Positions 27,391 to 36,330 of a DNA stretch of 64,000 nt are shown here, in pieces. The notes below the pieces were generated by a model that was not told the DNA's origin, did no database searches, and saw nothing but the letters and a program-made list of their open reading frames with translations. Source of the DNA: Oxynema aestuarii AP17. GTDB taxonomy: Bacteria > Cyanobacteriota > Cyanobacteriia > Cyanobacteriales > Laspinemataceae. Position numbers and translations under genes: made by a program. The DNA lies in NCBI RefSeq assembly GCF_012295525.1, contig NZ_CP051167.1, forward strand, positions 310,001 through 374,000. Reading direction: 5' to 3'. Within the stretch, counting starts at the first letter, position 1, and each line of letters starts with the position of its first letter.

Positions 27391-28734
27391 TTAACCAAAC
27401 CCTTTCACTGTTTTTTTCTTGCCTTTAGATTTCCGTTTCGATTTGGTTGTCCGAACCTCGGCGAGGGCGCTTTCAAATAACTGGTGCAAATGTAACGGGA
27501 TGCTCGCCGTTCCCGGTAATTCTGGCGCTAAGGGCTTGTCAAATTCTTGCATTAACCCGTCTAAATCCGCTTCTAATGAAAAATTGGGTCGTTCTAATAC
27601 CGTGGCGAGCAACTTTTCCAACGCTTTCGGGTAGTCCCGCGCCAAACGGTGCCAAATTTCGACGGTAATTTCGGGAGTTTCTAAATAACGGCGGACTAAT
27701 TTAGCGGCCAATTCACTATCTTCTTGAGGAACTTCTAAAAGATGTTCAAATTTAGAATAATCGGCTAAGAAATGGTGACCCCAGCGAGGATCGGATAAAG
27801 CGGTTACCGCTTCGGCTGTTTTGAGAGATCCGGGTAATTCAACTTTCGGTAAAATTGTTTTATTTTCGGTTTGTGTTTCTAATAATTGCGAAATTTCTTG
27901 CGAACTCGTGCCGGATTCTTTTGCGGTTTCTTCGATAAGAGATTGGCGATCGACTCCCGAATCTGCTGCCAATTGTTCGATAGATTTTGTACCGTCCACT
28001 CCCGATTTAGCGAGTTTTTTGTGCATCACTAATTCGGTTAATTGGGCAATTTTGCGATCGAGTTGATAGCCGGGTAAGGTGACGCGATCGCCCCCGAAAT
28101 ATTCTACAAATTCTCGATGATATTGAGCGACGGAATCCCACGCTTCTTGTAACAATTCCGGTGCGTCCGCATATAACTGATGGGGATAGTGTTCTTTAAA
28201 ATCGCCAATAGCGACGGCAAGTTTGGGTTTACCGAGTTTACCTTTCGGAATAAACGGACCGAATAACATCCAGCGATCCTCCCCTAATGGTGCGATCCGC
28301 GCGGCGATAATATCTCCCGGTTGGAGGCGATCGCATTGCGCGCGATCGCTCTCGGGATTGGGTTCAATTCGATATTGTTTCGCCGTCAGCCAGTTTTTAA
28401 CCTCAAACCCATCGGGCAAAATTTGCAGCACTTCAAACAGTCCGGTAAAACTACGATTCCATGCTTGCAAAAGCTGGCGATCGCCTGTAGACAAATGACC
28501 CAAACTGTCCTCGGTTTCTAAAAATAAATTCAGAGGACTTTTTTCACCGACTTTCCCTTCAATTGCAAACGAATCGATTAGTAAATAGCGATATTTACGA
28601 TCCGCACTATCCCGGCGCCCCTGTCGTGCGGCGAATTTCTCCAGGGCGATCGCCGTTTCTCCTTCTGCCTCTAAAATAAAATCAATTAACCCTTGTTTTA
28701 GTTCCCAAGCGCGAGTTACTGTCACTCGTTCCAT
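27391..28734 (-). CDS. Conserved protein of unknown function
   Basis: 447 residues from ATG 28734 (an in-frame TTG lies four codons upstream). I do not recognise the family. The N-terminal half (MERVTVTRAWELKQGLIDFIL onward, to about 190) is mixed alpha/beta with a segment LQPGDIIAARIAPLGEDRWMLFG that looks like a small beta barrel. The middle has helix-rich segments with SGVDGTKSIEQLAADSGVD, and the C-terminus ends in a Lys-rich tail (TKSKRKSKGKKK). There is no signal peptide or membrane helix. A nucleic-acid contact through the basic tail is speculation. Confidence 0.7.
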   Translation of the reverse strand: MERVTVTRAWELKQGLIDFILEAEGETAIALEKFAARQGRRDSADRKYRYLLIDSFAIEGKVGEKSPLNLFLETEDSLGHLSTGDRQLLQAWNRSFTGLFEVLQILPDGFEVKNWLTAKQYRIEPNPESDRAQCDRLQPGDIIAARIAPLGEDRWMLFGPFIPKGKLGKPKLAVAIGDFKEHYPHQLYADAPELLQEAWDSVAQYHREFVEYFGGDRVTLPGYQLDRKIAQLTELVMHKKLAKSGVDGTKSIEQLAADSGVDRQSLIEETAKESGTSSQEISQLLETQTENKTILPKVELPGSLKTAEAVTALSDPRWGHHFLADYSKFEHLLEVPQEDSELAAKLVRRYLETPEITVEIWHRLARDYPKALEKLLATVLERPNFSLEADLDGLMQEFDKPLAPELPGTASIPLHLHQLFESALAEVRTTKSKRKSKGKKKTVKGFG

Positions 28735-28746
28735 CGCCTTTTCCAA

Positions 28747-29185
28747 CGCAACAGACCCAGCATATCCGTAGCCAGGAGGCGATCGCTTCCCCCTGCAGAT
28801 AGGGATTTAGGGATTTTAGATTTTAGATTTTAGATTTTAGATTTTACCGAATTGGCGACGAACTTCTGTAGGGATAAGCGGTTAGACATTTAAACTGCAT
28901 CAGTCAAACCAGCGAAGTTCCTATGAGACAGTCGATCGAGAAAATATCAAAAAATCCTGTAAGGCTTTGGTAACCCAACCCCTACAGCATACAATCGTTT
29001 TTGGTCATGCGAGCATCCTGCCCACCTCGTAACTATGCATTTTAAAAGATAAACAGCTTATCCCTCGTATCTGTTCACCTTAACGATCGAATGTACGACA
29101 AAAAGGGAATGGCACGAGCAAAGTCACCAAGCTGTGTTTTTGTTTCACAATATTGCCAGATATAGCAACTCGAAAAATAACCACT
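28747..29185. other. Intergenic region with heptamer and dispersed repeats
   Basis: 439 bp with no convincing gene. It holds a tandem ATTTTAG heptamer run (28811-28846), a TTTGGTAACCCAACCCCTAC segment (28966-28985) shared with 52900-52919, and an ATGCATTTTAAAAGA stretch (29035-29049) shared with 49896-49910. It looks like an accumulation site for small repeats. Confidence 0.65.
28811..28846. repeat. Tandem heptamer repeat ATTTTAG (about five copies)
   Basis: Direct tandem repetition with a 7-bp period. Similar but degenerate TCTAAAA/TTTTAGA runs occur at 15863-15888, 33986-34007, 46190-46206, 49943-49989 and 58500-58528, always between genes. Confidence 0.85.
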
Positions 29186-30043
29186 CTAGACGGATCTCAG
29201 AGAATTCTCTTCGTTGAAGGATCGATACCCTCCACATCTCAAGCGCTTCAGGATCTGAGAACGTACCGTTTTCACGGAAACATTGTTGTCTTCCAATATT
29301 ATTAGTAAATCCACAGCCAACGGTAAGCCAAGCCCTAGGGCGCTCAGTTCTTCGTGTCGATCGAACACCTGTTCCGCCGGTCCTTCGAGAACGATGCGTC
29401 CGCAGTCCATCACCATCAGCCAATCCGCCCAAGCATAGATAAAATCGAGGTCGTGAGTGGCGATTAAAGCCGTCGTTCCAGCAGCGTGAATGCGTTCGAG
29501 TTGGCTAAACAGCGTGCGAGTTTGCGCCGGATCGAGATAAGCCGTGGGTTCGTCCATCAGGAGAAGTTGGGGTTGCAAAACCATTACATCGGCGATCGCC
29601 ACCCGCTTTTTCTGTCCCAAACTCAGATGGTTAATCGGCGTATTCGCCAACTCCAACAAATCGAAATCCTCTAAAGTGCGCTGCACGCGATCGGCAATCT
29701 CCGATTCAGGTAATCCCAGATTACACAGACCGTAGGAAATATCCTCTTCCACCGTCGTCGCCACGAGCTGATGTTCCGGGTCTTGGAACACCAAACCCAC
29801 CTGCTGGCGCAGCGTCCGCAGGGACTTACGGCTGTAATCTAGGGGTTTTCCCTGCCAGTACAACTTACCGCGATCGGGACGAAACAGACCGTCTGCCAAG
29901 CGCAACAGCGTACTTTTACCGCAGCCATTGCGACCGATGAGACCGCAGCGACGACCGGGAGGAATGCGTAACGAGAGTTCCTGTACGGCGGGTTTCTGCG
30001 CGCAAGGATAGGTGTAAGTGACGCGATCGAACTCAATCGGCAT
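29186..30043 (-). CDS. cbiO: Cobalt ECF transporter ATPase CbiO
   Basis: ATP-binding subunit of the CbiMNQO cobalt importer, 285 residues. Walker A GRNGCGKST, signature LSLGQKKRVAIA and Walker B LLLMDEPTAYLD are all present, with the H-loop in TALIATHDL. The frame is open to 30214, but the extra residues overlap cbiQ and have no ABC features. ATG 30043 gives the typical MPIEFDRVTYTYP start and an 11-bp overlap with cbiQ, indicating translational coupling. Confidence 0.92.
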   Translation of the reverse strand: MPIEFDRVTYTYPCAQKPAVQELSLRIPPGRRCGLIGRNGCGKSTLLRLADGLFRPDRGKLYWQGKPLDYSRKSLRTLRQQVGLVFQDPEHQLVATTVEEDISYGLCNLGLPESEIADRVQRTLEDFDLLELANTPINHLSLGQKKRVAIADVMVLQPQLLLMDEPTAYLDPAQTRTLFSQLERIHAAGTTALIATHDLDFIYAWADWLMVMDCGRIVLEGPAEQVFDRHEELSALGLGLPLAVDLLIILEDNNVSVKTVRSQILKRLRCGGYRSFNEENSLRSV

Positions 30044-30830
30044 AATAGATTCCCGTGGCGATCGCCAACAACAGACACCCCACCACCGCTTCCGTACTGT
30101 AACGCCAACTGGGTTTGTGGCGGCGAGCGTGCCAAACCTGCAACTCTCCCGTAAAGTTCCGCGACTGCAACCCGAGAGAGATTTGGCGATAACTGTCCAA
30201 CGTGCGCACCACAAGTTGGCTCACCACAAGTCCCAGACTGCGCAGACGAACCCGCCAGGAGAGATATCCCCCGCGCGATCGCTGAGCCGTCACCAAGTCC
30301 GTGGCTGTTTCCGCCAGCATAAAAATAAAACGATACATCAGTGCCAACAATTCCACCATCAAGCTCGGACAGCGCAGTTGACGCAACACCCACAAAATCT
30401 CCACAAACGGCACCGTCAACAAAATGAAATACAAACAGGACGTCAGCGTCAAGGCGCGAGCGAACACCTCACTCGCCTGTTGCCATCCTTGCACGCTGAG
30501 ATAGAGATAAACCGGGCCGATAACAACCCCTTGCATCACATCCGGTTGCACCGCACTCCAACGACTCGCCGCCGTCACCCCCAGCAACAACGCCGGAACG
30601 CTCGTCAGCCAAAAGCTGAGGGGCAACAGTAACAGTCGAGCGTAAATCTTCGCCGGAATCTTTGCGTAGCCGACAATCCACACCGCCAGCCAAAGGGCGA
30701 TCGCCCCCTGAACCCAAGGTGCAGACCCATAACCGAGAATAAAGAGAACGGCGGCAAAACTCAACTTATGCTCGGGCGGCAAGTGTCGAAGTCGGTTGGT
30801 ATAGACGAGAGAATCAATCTGATGGTGCAT
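30033..30830 (-). CDS. cbiQ: Cobalt ECF transporter transmembrane protein CbiQ
   Basis: Energy-coupling-factor T subunit, 265 residues, which connects the ATPase to the CbiM substrate unit. About five or six hydrophobic helices are visible. The coupling motif with Ala-Arg-Gly-type signatures is seen as TAQRSRGGY and LGLQSRNF. It overlaps cbiO downstream and lies 66 bp after cbiN. Confidence 0.92.
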   Translation of the reverse strand: MHHQIDSLVYTNRLRHLPPEHKLSFAAVLFILGYGSAPWVQGAIALWLAVWIVGYAKIPAKIYARLLLLPLSFWLTSVPALLLGVTAASRWSAVQPDVMQGVVIGPVYLYLSVQGWQQASEVFARALTLTSCLYFILLTVPFVEILWVLRQLRCPSLMVELLALMYRFIFMLAETATDLVTAQRSRGGYLSWRVRLRSLGLVVSQLVVRTLDSYRQISLGLQSRNFTGELQVWHARRHKPSWRYSTEAVVGCLLLAIATGIYYAD

Positions 30831-30896
30831 CAGCCTCCAGCCGCGTCCGCCGTAATTGCCGCCAGGAAATCGTTTCCCAGAGCGTTCGGAGATTTA

Positions 30897-31211
30897 TCAT
30901 TCTTTGCCAGATGGTTTGCGCTCCGTTCGTCCTCGATAAAACCCGATCGCGTAGCCGATAACCCCCGCACCGATGGCAGCTTGAGAAACAAACAGCAAAC
31001 TTTCGATTTCACCACTCGGCGGCTCGAACACCGCTTCAAACCAGGGTTCGTAGTCCGGCTGAATTTCGCCAATCGCTTCTTCCGCTTCGCCGTCAGCCCC
31101 ACCGTATTCGCCTTTCACGAAAATCAGGGGAAGTACCGCCAGGGCAATTACCGCAAACACGATAAGCCAGTTTCCTTGTTTTTGGGGTTTTTGTCTATAT
31201 TGCGTTTCCAT
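30897..31211 (-). CDS. cbiN: Cobalt transport protein CbiN
   Basis: Small auxiliary subunit, 104 residues, with two membrane helices (about 15-32 and 73-92) around a periplasmic loop. The loop carries YGGADGEAEEAIGEIQPDYEPW, typical of CbiN; this loop inserts into CbiM during metal capture. It starts 3 bp after the cbiM stop, so the genes are translationally linked. Confidence 0.92.
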   Translation of the reverse strand: METQYRQKPQKQGNWLIVFAVIALAVLPLIFVKGEYGGADGEAEEAIGEIQPDYEPWFEAVFEPPSGEIESLLFVSQAAIGAGVIGYAIGFYRGRTERKPSGKE

Positions 31212-31214
31212 CTC

Positions 31215-31970
31215 CTAAGCTCCTGTTTTCAAAACCTTCAACGTCTGCAATTCATCGGTGGCGTAGGATTGCAGCCAATTCCAAACCAACACCGTCAGGA
31301 GACCTTCGCTGATGGCGAGGGGAATTTGGGTAAGGGCAAAAATCCCCGCGAACTTCACGAAGGCGGCGACGAAACCCCCACTGGCGGCGGGGAAAGCCAA
31401 AGCCAGTTGAATTGAGGTGACGATGTAAGTCACCAGACCTCCCAGAGCCGCAGCGAGGAACACGGCCAGTTTTTGCTTATCGCTGTTGGCAAAGAGGCGA
31501 TAGACGCCGTAAGCTACCCAAGGGCCGACGATCGCCATCGAAAAGACGTTCGCGCCTAATGTCGTCAAACCGCCGTGAGCTAACAATACTGCCTGGAAAA
31601 TCAGGACGAGACTACCGAGAACCGTCATCACCGACGGCCCGAACAGAACGGCTCCCAATCCCGTCCCCGTGGGGTGGGAACAGCTCCCCGTCACTGAGGG
31701 GATTTTCAAGGCGGAGAGGACGAAGCTAAAGGCTCCGGCTAGAGCCAGTAACAGTTTGAGTTCGGGATTTTCGCGAGCAATGCGAGCCAGCGATCGCAAT
31801 CCCAAAATGAAAAATGGTAGAGAGACAATCCACCAAAACACAGCCCAGCCAACGGGTAAAAATCCTTCCATGATGTGCATGGCTTGGGCGGGTGGAGCGA
31901 CTCCCACAACTAGGTAAAGGCTCAAAGCCGCCATCGCGACTAACTGTAAGATGCGAGGGTTTAGCTTCAT
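31215..31970 (-). CDS. cbiM: Cobalt ECF transporter substrate-specific component CbiM
   Basis: Integral membrane metal-binding subunit, 251 residues. An N-terminal signal-like helix (residues 1-30) ends near PAQA, so processing would leave MHIMEGFLP at the mature N-terminus, whose His is a metal ligand in the family. Further conserved His are in [11 protein letters not shown] and [12 protein letters not shown]. It is first in cbiMNQO and lies about 350 nt after a cobalamin riboswitch, which supports cobalt rather than nickel as substrate. Confidence 0.94.
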   Translation of the reverse strand: MKLNPRILQLVAMAALSLYLVVGVAPPAQAMHIMEGFLPVGWAVFWWIVSLPFFILGLRSLARIARENPELKLLLALAGAFSFVLSALKIPSVTGSCSHPTGTGLGAVLFGPSVMTVLGSLVLIFQAVLLAHGGLTTLGANVFSMAIVGPWVAYGVYRLFANSDKQKLAVFLAAALGGLVTYIVTSIQLALAFPAASGGFVAAFVKFAGIFALTQIPLAISEGLLTVLVWNWLQSYATDELQTLKVLKTGA

Positions 31971-32318
31971 TGATGATTCCTGAAATGCCTGAAATGGTAG
32001 ATGTGAATGGGTTTAGGTAGCTTGAAACTGGCGAAGGTCTGTTCGACCTCGATCGGCGATGTTGAATTTTTAGTCTCGATGCGCGATCGATCGAGACGGT
32101 CGTCAAAACAGCAATTTCTGCTAATGCGCGAAGTTGCCAAGATGAGGGGACTCATCCAAGCTCAACGCTAATGTTTTTAACCGACCCGTCTGATGCCAAA
32201 CTTCTCTACTCGTCTCGGAGTTTTGTAGGGATACTCCAAGCACGACTCAATGGCGATCGCTTAAATTCTAAATTGCTGATCATCCGTACCTCGCAGATGT
32301 TGAAAACGATAAACTCCA

Positions 32319-32510
32319 TATCGGTGGGCATTCTGACTGAGAAAAAGAGAGGGTTTGGTATTCGGCAAAAACTCTCAGGGCGGATTCCTTAGATGCCAAA
32401 ACTGAGCTTTTCAACCTTCCACTCTTTTTCATTACAGCTGCGGGACAGTGGCAGATTCGCACTGCTCTTTCCCCGTTTCCTCTAAGGGCTGCTCTTCCTT
32501 AGAACCGATA
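32319..32510 (-). promoter_or_regulatory. Cobalamin (adenosylcobalamin-type) riboswitch
   Basis: On the minus strand the aptamer core reads GGGGAA, then GCGAATCTGCCACTG, then TCCCGCAGCTGTAA, matching the conserved cobalamin riboswitch core. The B12 box is seen as CAGTCAGAATGCCCACC. P1 closes with TATCGGT (32504-32510 region) against ACCGATA (32319-32325). It is upstream of cbiM with a leader of about 350 nt. It is expected to switch off cobalt uptake when B12 is plentiful. No clear terminator was located, so the output mechanism is unknown. Confidence 0.88.
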
Positions 32511-32863
32511 ATCTTCCACATCCTATCATTGAAGAAACCTTATCGAGCCTTCGAGATCCGAAAATCAACGGATCGCGATCGTTTTCGATGAGGGGAGGTG
32601 CGATTCCATTCCCTCTATCGAAATCCCCGGCATTGCCCAAGTCAAAGCCTGCCAAGACATAGCCTGGGCGATGAGGTCAACCAAGGAGTCGTAGGATCGA
32701 TCGGCTGTAGCCGCCAAGGAAGCCAAAATTTACTAAGTGCGATCTCAGTGATGAATTTATACTTCGCCAGATTGAGAAATGCTGTATATCGATTGTTTAG
32801 GGTTCTAATAGTTTAGGGTTCTAATGGCAGACCAACTGACTCGCGATTCCTGGAAAACTGTTC
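32511..32863. other. Intergenic region upstream of the riboswitch
   Basis: 353 bp, likely holding the promoter for the cbiMNQO leader. No gene recognised. A short tandem repeat GTTTAGGGTTCTAAT occurs at 32795-32809 and 32811-32825. Confidence 0.5.
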
Positions 32864-33925
32864 TCAAAAATCCCGTTCCGCTTCTCCCGTTCCCGGTTCG
32901 TTCTGAGAACTTTCTGAAGTTGGATCCTCAAAACTATTTGCCGACATCGAATAAGGCGACTCTACTTTAAAATACCCCGACGCTTTCAGCGTATCCCTCA
33001 ACGTCGGATATTCCGTCGTCATCCCAAACGTCGCCGGGGTCACCGGGTCGGTATAGGTAAAGTGGCGTTGCTTGAGGCAATATTCATCCCAAGACGACAT
33101 TTGAATGCGGAATAAGGTAATAAAAATATCCGCCAAAAGGGGCGTCAGGGGAATGCGAAAAACAATACTTTTATTCACTGCCGCACAAATTTCTTCAACC
33201 GCTTGGTCTACGGTCATCGCGGCATTTCCCAATACGAACGGACGGGACGGTTCGGGGGGATTTTCCACTAAATGCAGGACGATTTTAGCGATATCGCGGG
33301 CGTGAATGAAGTGAAAACTGCCCTCGGCTTTAAAAAAGCGAATTAAATTAATCCATTTGAGGACTTGTGGCACTCCTGCAGTTAAATGAGACAGGGGTTT
33401 TTGTTCGTCCCCACCAAAGACCAACGTGGGATAAAGAGTCGTAATTCGAGAGGCGAGGGGCAAACGACTGAAACGGCGAATGCAGTCGAATTTAGAGCGG
33501 ATGTAATCGGTGCCGAGTTGTCCGGCTTCTCTTAACAATTCGTTATTGCGATCGAGAATACTCGCCGTCGAGAAATAAATCACTTGTTCGCAAACCTCCG
33601 GATCGAGCAGTTCGATTAAACGGAGGGTTTTGAGAACGTTGACATCGAAAACTTCCTGACTTCCTCCCCACGCCGTAGCGGCTAAAATAGCAATGTCAAT
33701 AGTCGCGAGTAGATCCTTATAACGATCGATGTCGCGCATATCGGCTTTAATGATTTCGATACCGGAACGCGCTTCGAGATCGACACGCAATTTTTCGGGA
33801 TCGCGCACGAGCAAAAAGAGTTCGTAGTCGGTTTCTTGAATGAGCGTTTCGACTACGTAGTGACCGATGCAGCCACTAGCACCAGTGACTAAAATCCGCT
33901 TGGGTTTATAGTATGAGGAAAACAC
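32864..33925 (-). CDS. NAD-dependent epimerase/dehydratase-like protein
   Basis: Extended short-chain dehydrogenase fold, 353 residues. The Rossmann motif VTGASGCIGHYV lies at residues about 13-24. The catalytic region differs from the classical Y-x-x-x-K: the likely counterpart is DYIRSKFD, which keeps Tyr and Lys with the right spacing. The C-terminal 30 residues are Ser/Glu-rich and probably disordered. The substrate is unknown; sugar-nucleotide or isoprenoid-type alcohols are possible. hemE lies 236 bp upstream on the same strand. Confidence 0.8.
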   Translation of the reverse strand: MFSSYYKPKRILVTGASGCIGHYVVETLIQETDYELFLLVRDPEKLRVDLEARSGIEIIKADMRDIDRYKDLLATIDIAILAATAWGGSQEVFDVNVLKTLRLIELLDPEVCEQVIYFSTASILDRNNELLREAGQLGTDYIRSKFDCIRRFSRLPLASRITTLYPTLVFGGDEQKPLSHLTAGVPQVLKWINLIRFFKAEGSFHFIHARDIAKIVLHLVENPPEPSRPFVLGNAAMTVDQAVEEICAAVNKSIVFRIPLTPLLADIFITLFRIQMSSWDEYCLKQRHFTYTDPVTPATFGMTTEYPTLRDTLKASGYFKVESPYSMSANSFEDPTSESSQNEPGTGEAERDF

Positions 33926-34161
33926 AGGAGGTCTAGGGCTAAATAAAGGTGTGTGAAGTTAGAGAGGAAAGTAAATGAAGGCGCCGTTTAACGTTTAGAT
34001 TTTAGAGGCTGACGGCTGATTTGTCACCGAAAGTTTTGGCCGTAAAGTTCGTGGCGAACAGCGAATTACGTCAATTGACCTCCAAATTCGCCATTCGCCT
34101 TTGACTGAAAATTTCGGTTGCTTTGGAGTTAACTACCCCATACACCCTAAATTGGGGGTTT

Positions 34162-35226
34162 TCAGGCACGAACGGCAAGGAGTTTGTCGGCTTGTTTGGC
34201 GGTTTCAAAGAAAAAGGCGGCGTTTTCTTCGGGGGTACCGGGAAGAATGCCGTGACCCAGATTCAAGATATGGCCTTGATTGCCTGCTTTGCGAATCGTA
34301 TCGAGGATGCGATCGCGGATGAACTCCTGGGATCCAAACAAGACGCACGGATCGATGTTACCTTGGACGCCGATCTCGGGACCGAGACGCTTGCGGGCGT
34401 CGGCCATATCCACGGTCCAATCGACGCTGACGATATCGACGCCGGATTGACCCATGCGTTCCAGGATGCCCGCACTGCCACTAATGTAGAGGATTAACGG
34501 CGTATCGGGGTGAGTGGCTTTGACCTGTTCGATGACCCGTTTTTGATAGGGCAGGGCGAAGGTGTCGTAGTCTTGGGGACTGAGTTGACCCGCCCAGGAG
34601 TCGAACATCTGTACGACTTGGGCGCCGCAATCGATTTGATAGCGCACGTAAGTGGCGATCGAGTCGGCAATTTTGCCTAAAAGGCTATGTAACATCTCGG
34701 GGTTGGAGAAGGCCATCCCTTTGATAATTTTGTAATCTTTAGAGGATTTACCTTCGATCGCGTAAGCCGCCAGGGTCCACGGCGCCCCGACAAATCCCAA
34801 TACTGCTGCTCGATTGCCGACTTCTTGACGCAAGGTTTGTAAAATCGTGCGGATGAAGGGCAAGGAGGCTTCGGGATCGAGGGGATGGACGTTCTCGACT
34901 TGTTCGGCGCTGCGAATCGGCGGATCGATGATCGGGCCTTTGCTTTCGACGATATCGAAGGGAATGCCCATTCCCGGCAGGGGAGTCAAAATATCGGAAA
35001 ATAGGATCACGCCGTCGGGTTGAAAGGCGCGAAAGGGTTGCAGGGAAATCTCGATCGCCAAGTCCGGATTTTCGGAGCGCTCGCGAAATGAGGGATATTT
35101 CTGCCGCAATTCCCGATAAGCTTTCATATAACGTCCGGCCTGCCGCATCATCCATACAGGGGGACGGTCTAATTTTTCACCACGTGCTGCCCTTAATAGA
35201 TAGGGAATCTGGCTTGATTCAGCCAT
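34162..35226 (-). CDS. hemE: Uroporphyrinogen decarboxylase
   Basis: Converts uroporphyrinogen III to coproporphyrinogen III in haem and chlorophyll synthesis, 354 residues, cytosolic. The signatures [13 protein letters not shown] and [16 protein letters not shown] are present, and the substrate-binding Asp is in FSDILTPL. The C-terminal [14 protein letters not shown] holds the conserved His. Length is typical. The start is ATG 35226. Confidence 0.96.
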   Translation of the reverse strand: MAESSQIPYLLRAARGEKLDRPPVWMMRQAGRYMKAYRELRQKYPSFRERSENPDLAIEISLQPFRAFQPDGVILFSDILTPLPGMGIPFDIVESKGPIIDPPIRSAEQVENVHPLDPEASLPFIRTILQTLRQEVGNRAAVLGFVGAPWTLAAYAIEGKSSKDYKIIKGMAFSNPEMLHSLLGKIADSIATYVRYQIDCGAQVVQMFDSWAGQLSPQDYDTFALPYQKRVIEQVKATHPDTPLILYISGSAGILERMGQSGVDIVSVDWTVDMADARKRLGPEIGVQGNIDPCVLFGSQEFIRDRILDTIRKAGNQGHILNLGHGILPGTPEENAAFFFETAKQADKLLAVRA

Positions 35227-35369
35227 CTAATGTTCACCTTAAACGTTCTTAAATGCCATTGTTCAGCTTACCACTGAGCGATTGTGATTTGATGCCTTGT
35301 TTCGCCGAGTTGGAAGCCGAACTAAGGCTTACCACGAGTTGGCTAATTTAGCAGATTTTGTAATGTTTT

Positions 35370-36272
35370 TTAACCCGATCGCCCGTGTCCAAAGGCCAAC
35401 ACGCCGCGATCGCCGTCTAACTCTACCGGGACGCCGACGGGAAGGGCCGCATTGGGGCCGTCGTGACCGAAGGGCAAGTCGGAAACTACGGGAATCCCTA
35501 AATCGGACAGGCGATCGCGCAGGACTTCGGCCACGGTAAAACTCGGCAATTTGGCCAATTCGTCGCACTGGCTGAACCGTCCCAGGGCAATCCCGGCGAC
35601 GCGATCGAAGATCCCTTGCATCCGCCATTGGGTCAAGAGGCGATCGAGGCGGTAGGGCGCTTCGCCCACATCTTCGAGGGCGACGATCGCCCCGTCTAAG
35701 GGCGCTTCGGCGGCGGTTCCCAACAGGTGAGTGGCCACGGTTAAATTGGCGGGAACTAAGACCCCGCAAGCGCTTCCGCCTCCCCACCCCCGTCCCTGAA
35801 GGGGCGCGATCGCCCGTCCGCCGACGACATCGAACAAGCGCGCGATCGACCAGTCCGGTTCCTGGGGCAGGGTCGTCAGTACCGGACCGTGAACCCCGCC
35901 GATCCCCTGACCCCACAAACTCCACAACAAAGCCGTGATATCGGAAAACCCGATTAACCATTTCGGCGATGCGATCGGTTCCCACTGCCACCGTTCGAGC
36001 AAGCGCGCCCCACCGTACCCCCCTCGGGCGCAGAGAATCCCGCGACAGTCCGGATCGGCCCACGCCCGTGCCAGTTGCTCGCGGCGATCGCGATCGTCCC
36101 CGGCGAGATACCCCCAGCGTGCATCGTACCCGGGGCATAATTCGACGCGAAACCCGCGCGATCGCCAAATTTCTAGTCCTTTTTCCAGGATTTCCGGTTC
36201 TTTGAGACAACCACTCGGGGCGATAACTCTGAGTAAGTCTCCCGGTTGTAAGGGCGGGGGAAATAAGGGCAT
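35370..36272 (-). CDS. LD-carboxypeptidase (peptidase family S66)
   Basis: Ser peptidase of the LdcA/MccF family, 300 residues, which removes terminal D-Ala from murein tetrapeptides or acts in detoxification of peptide antibiotics. The nucleophile Ser is in GFSDITALL and the upstream GILCARGGYGGARLL motif is typical. The acid and base are likely in VALEDVGEAPYR and PFGHDGPN. There is no signal peptide, in agreement with a cytoplasmic recycling enzyme. Confidence 0.9.
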   Translation of the reverse strand: MPLFPPPLQPGDLLRVIAPSGCLKEPEILEKGLEIWRSRGFRVELCPGYDARWGYLAGDDRDRREQLARAWADPDCRGILCARGGYGGARLLERWQWEPIASPKWLIGFSDITALLWSLWGQGIGGVHGPVLTTLPQEPDWSIARLFDVVGGRAIAPLQGRGWGGGSACGVLVPANLTVATHLLGTAAEAPLDGAIVALEDVGEAPYRLDRLLTQWRMQGIFDRVAGIALGRFSQCDELAKLPSFTVAEVLRDRLSDLGIPVVSDLPFGHDGPNAALPVGVPVELDGDRGVLAFGHGRSG

Positions 36273-36330
36273 ATTGTGGAATTTTAGCGTTTAGAGTTCA
36301 CATAGACACGATTCTCAATTTCCGACGCCT

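Noticed and set aside
28811-28846. Possible CRISPR array.
   Set aside because: The unit is 7 bp without spacers and no cas genes are present.
30044-30214. N-terminal extension of cbiO.
   Set aside because: It overlaps cbiQ in another frame, is Cys/Trp/Arg-rich and lacks ABC features; ATG 30043 gives the normal family start.
32598-32816. Open reading frame in the spacer upstream of the riboswitch.
   Set aside because: No ribosome site, unusual composition and no family resemblance.
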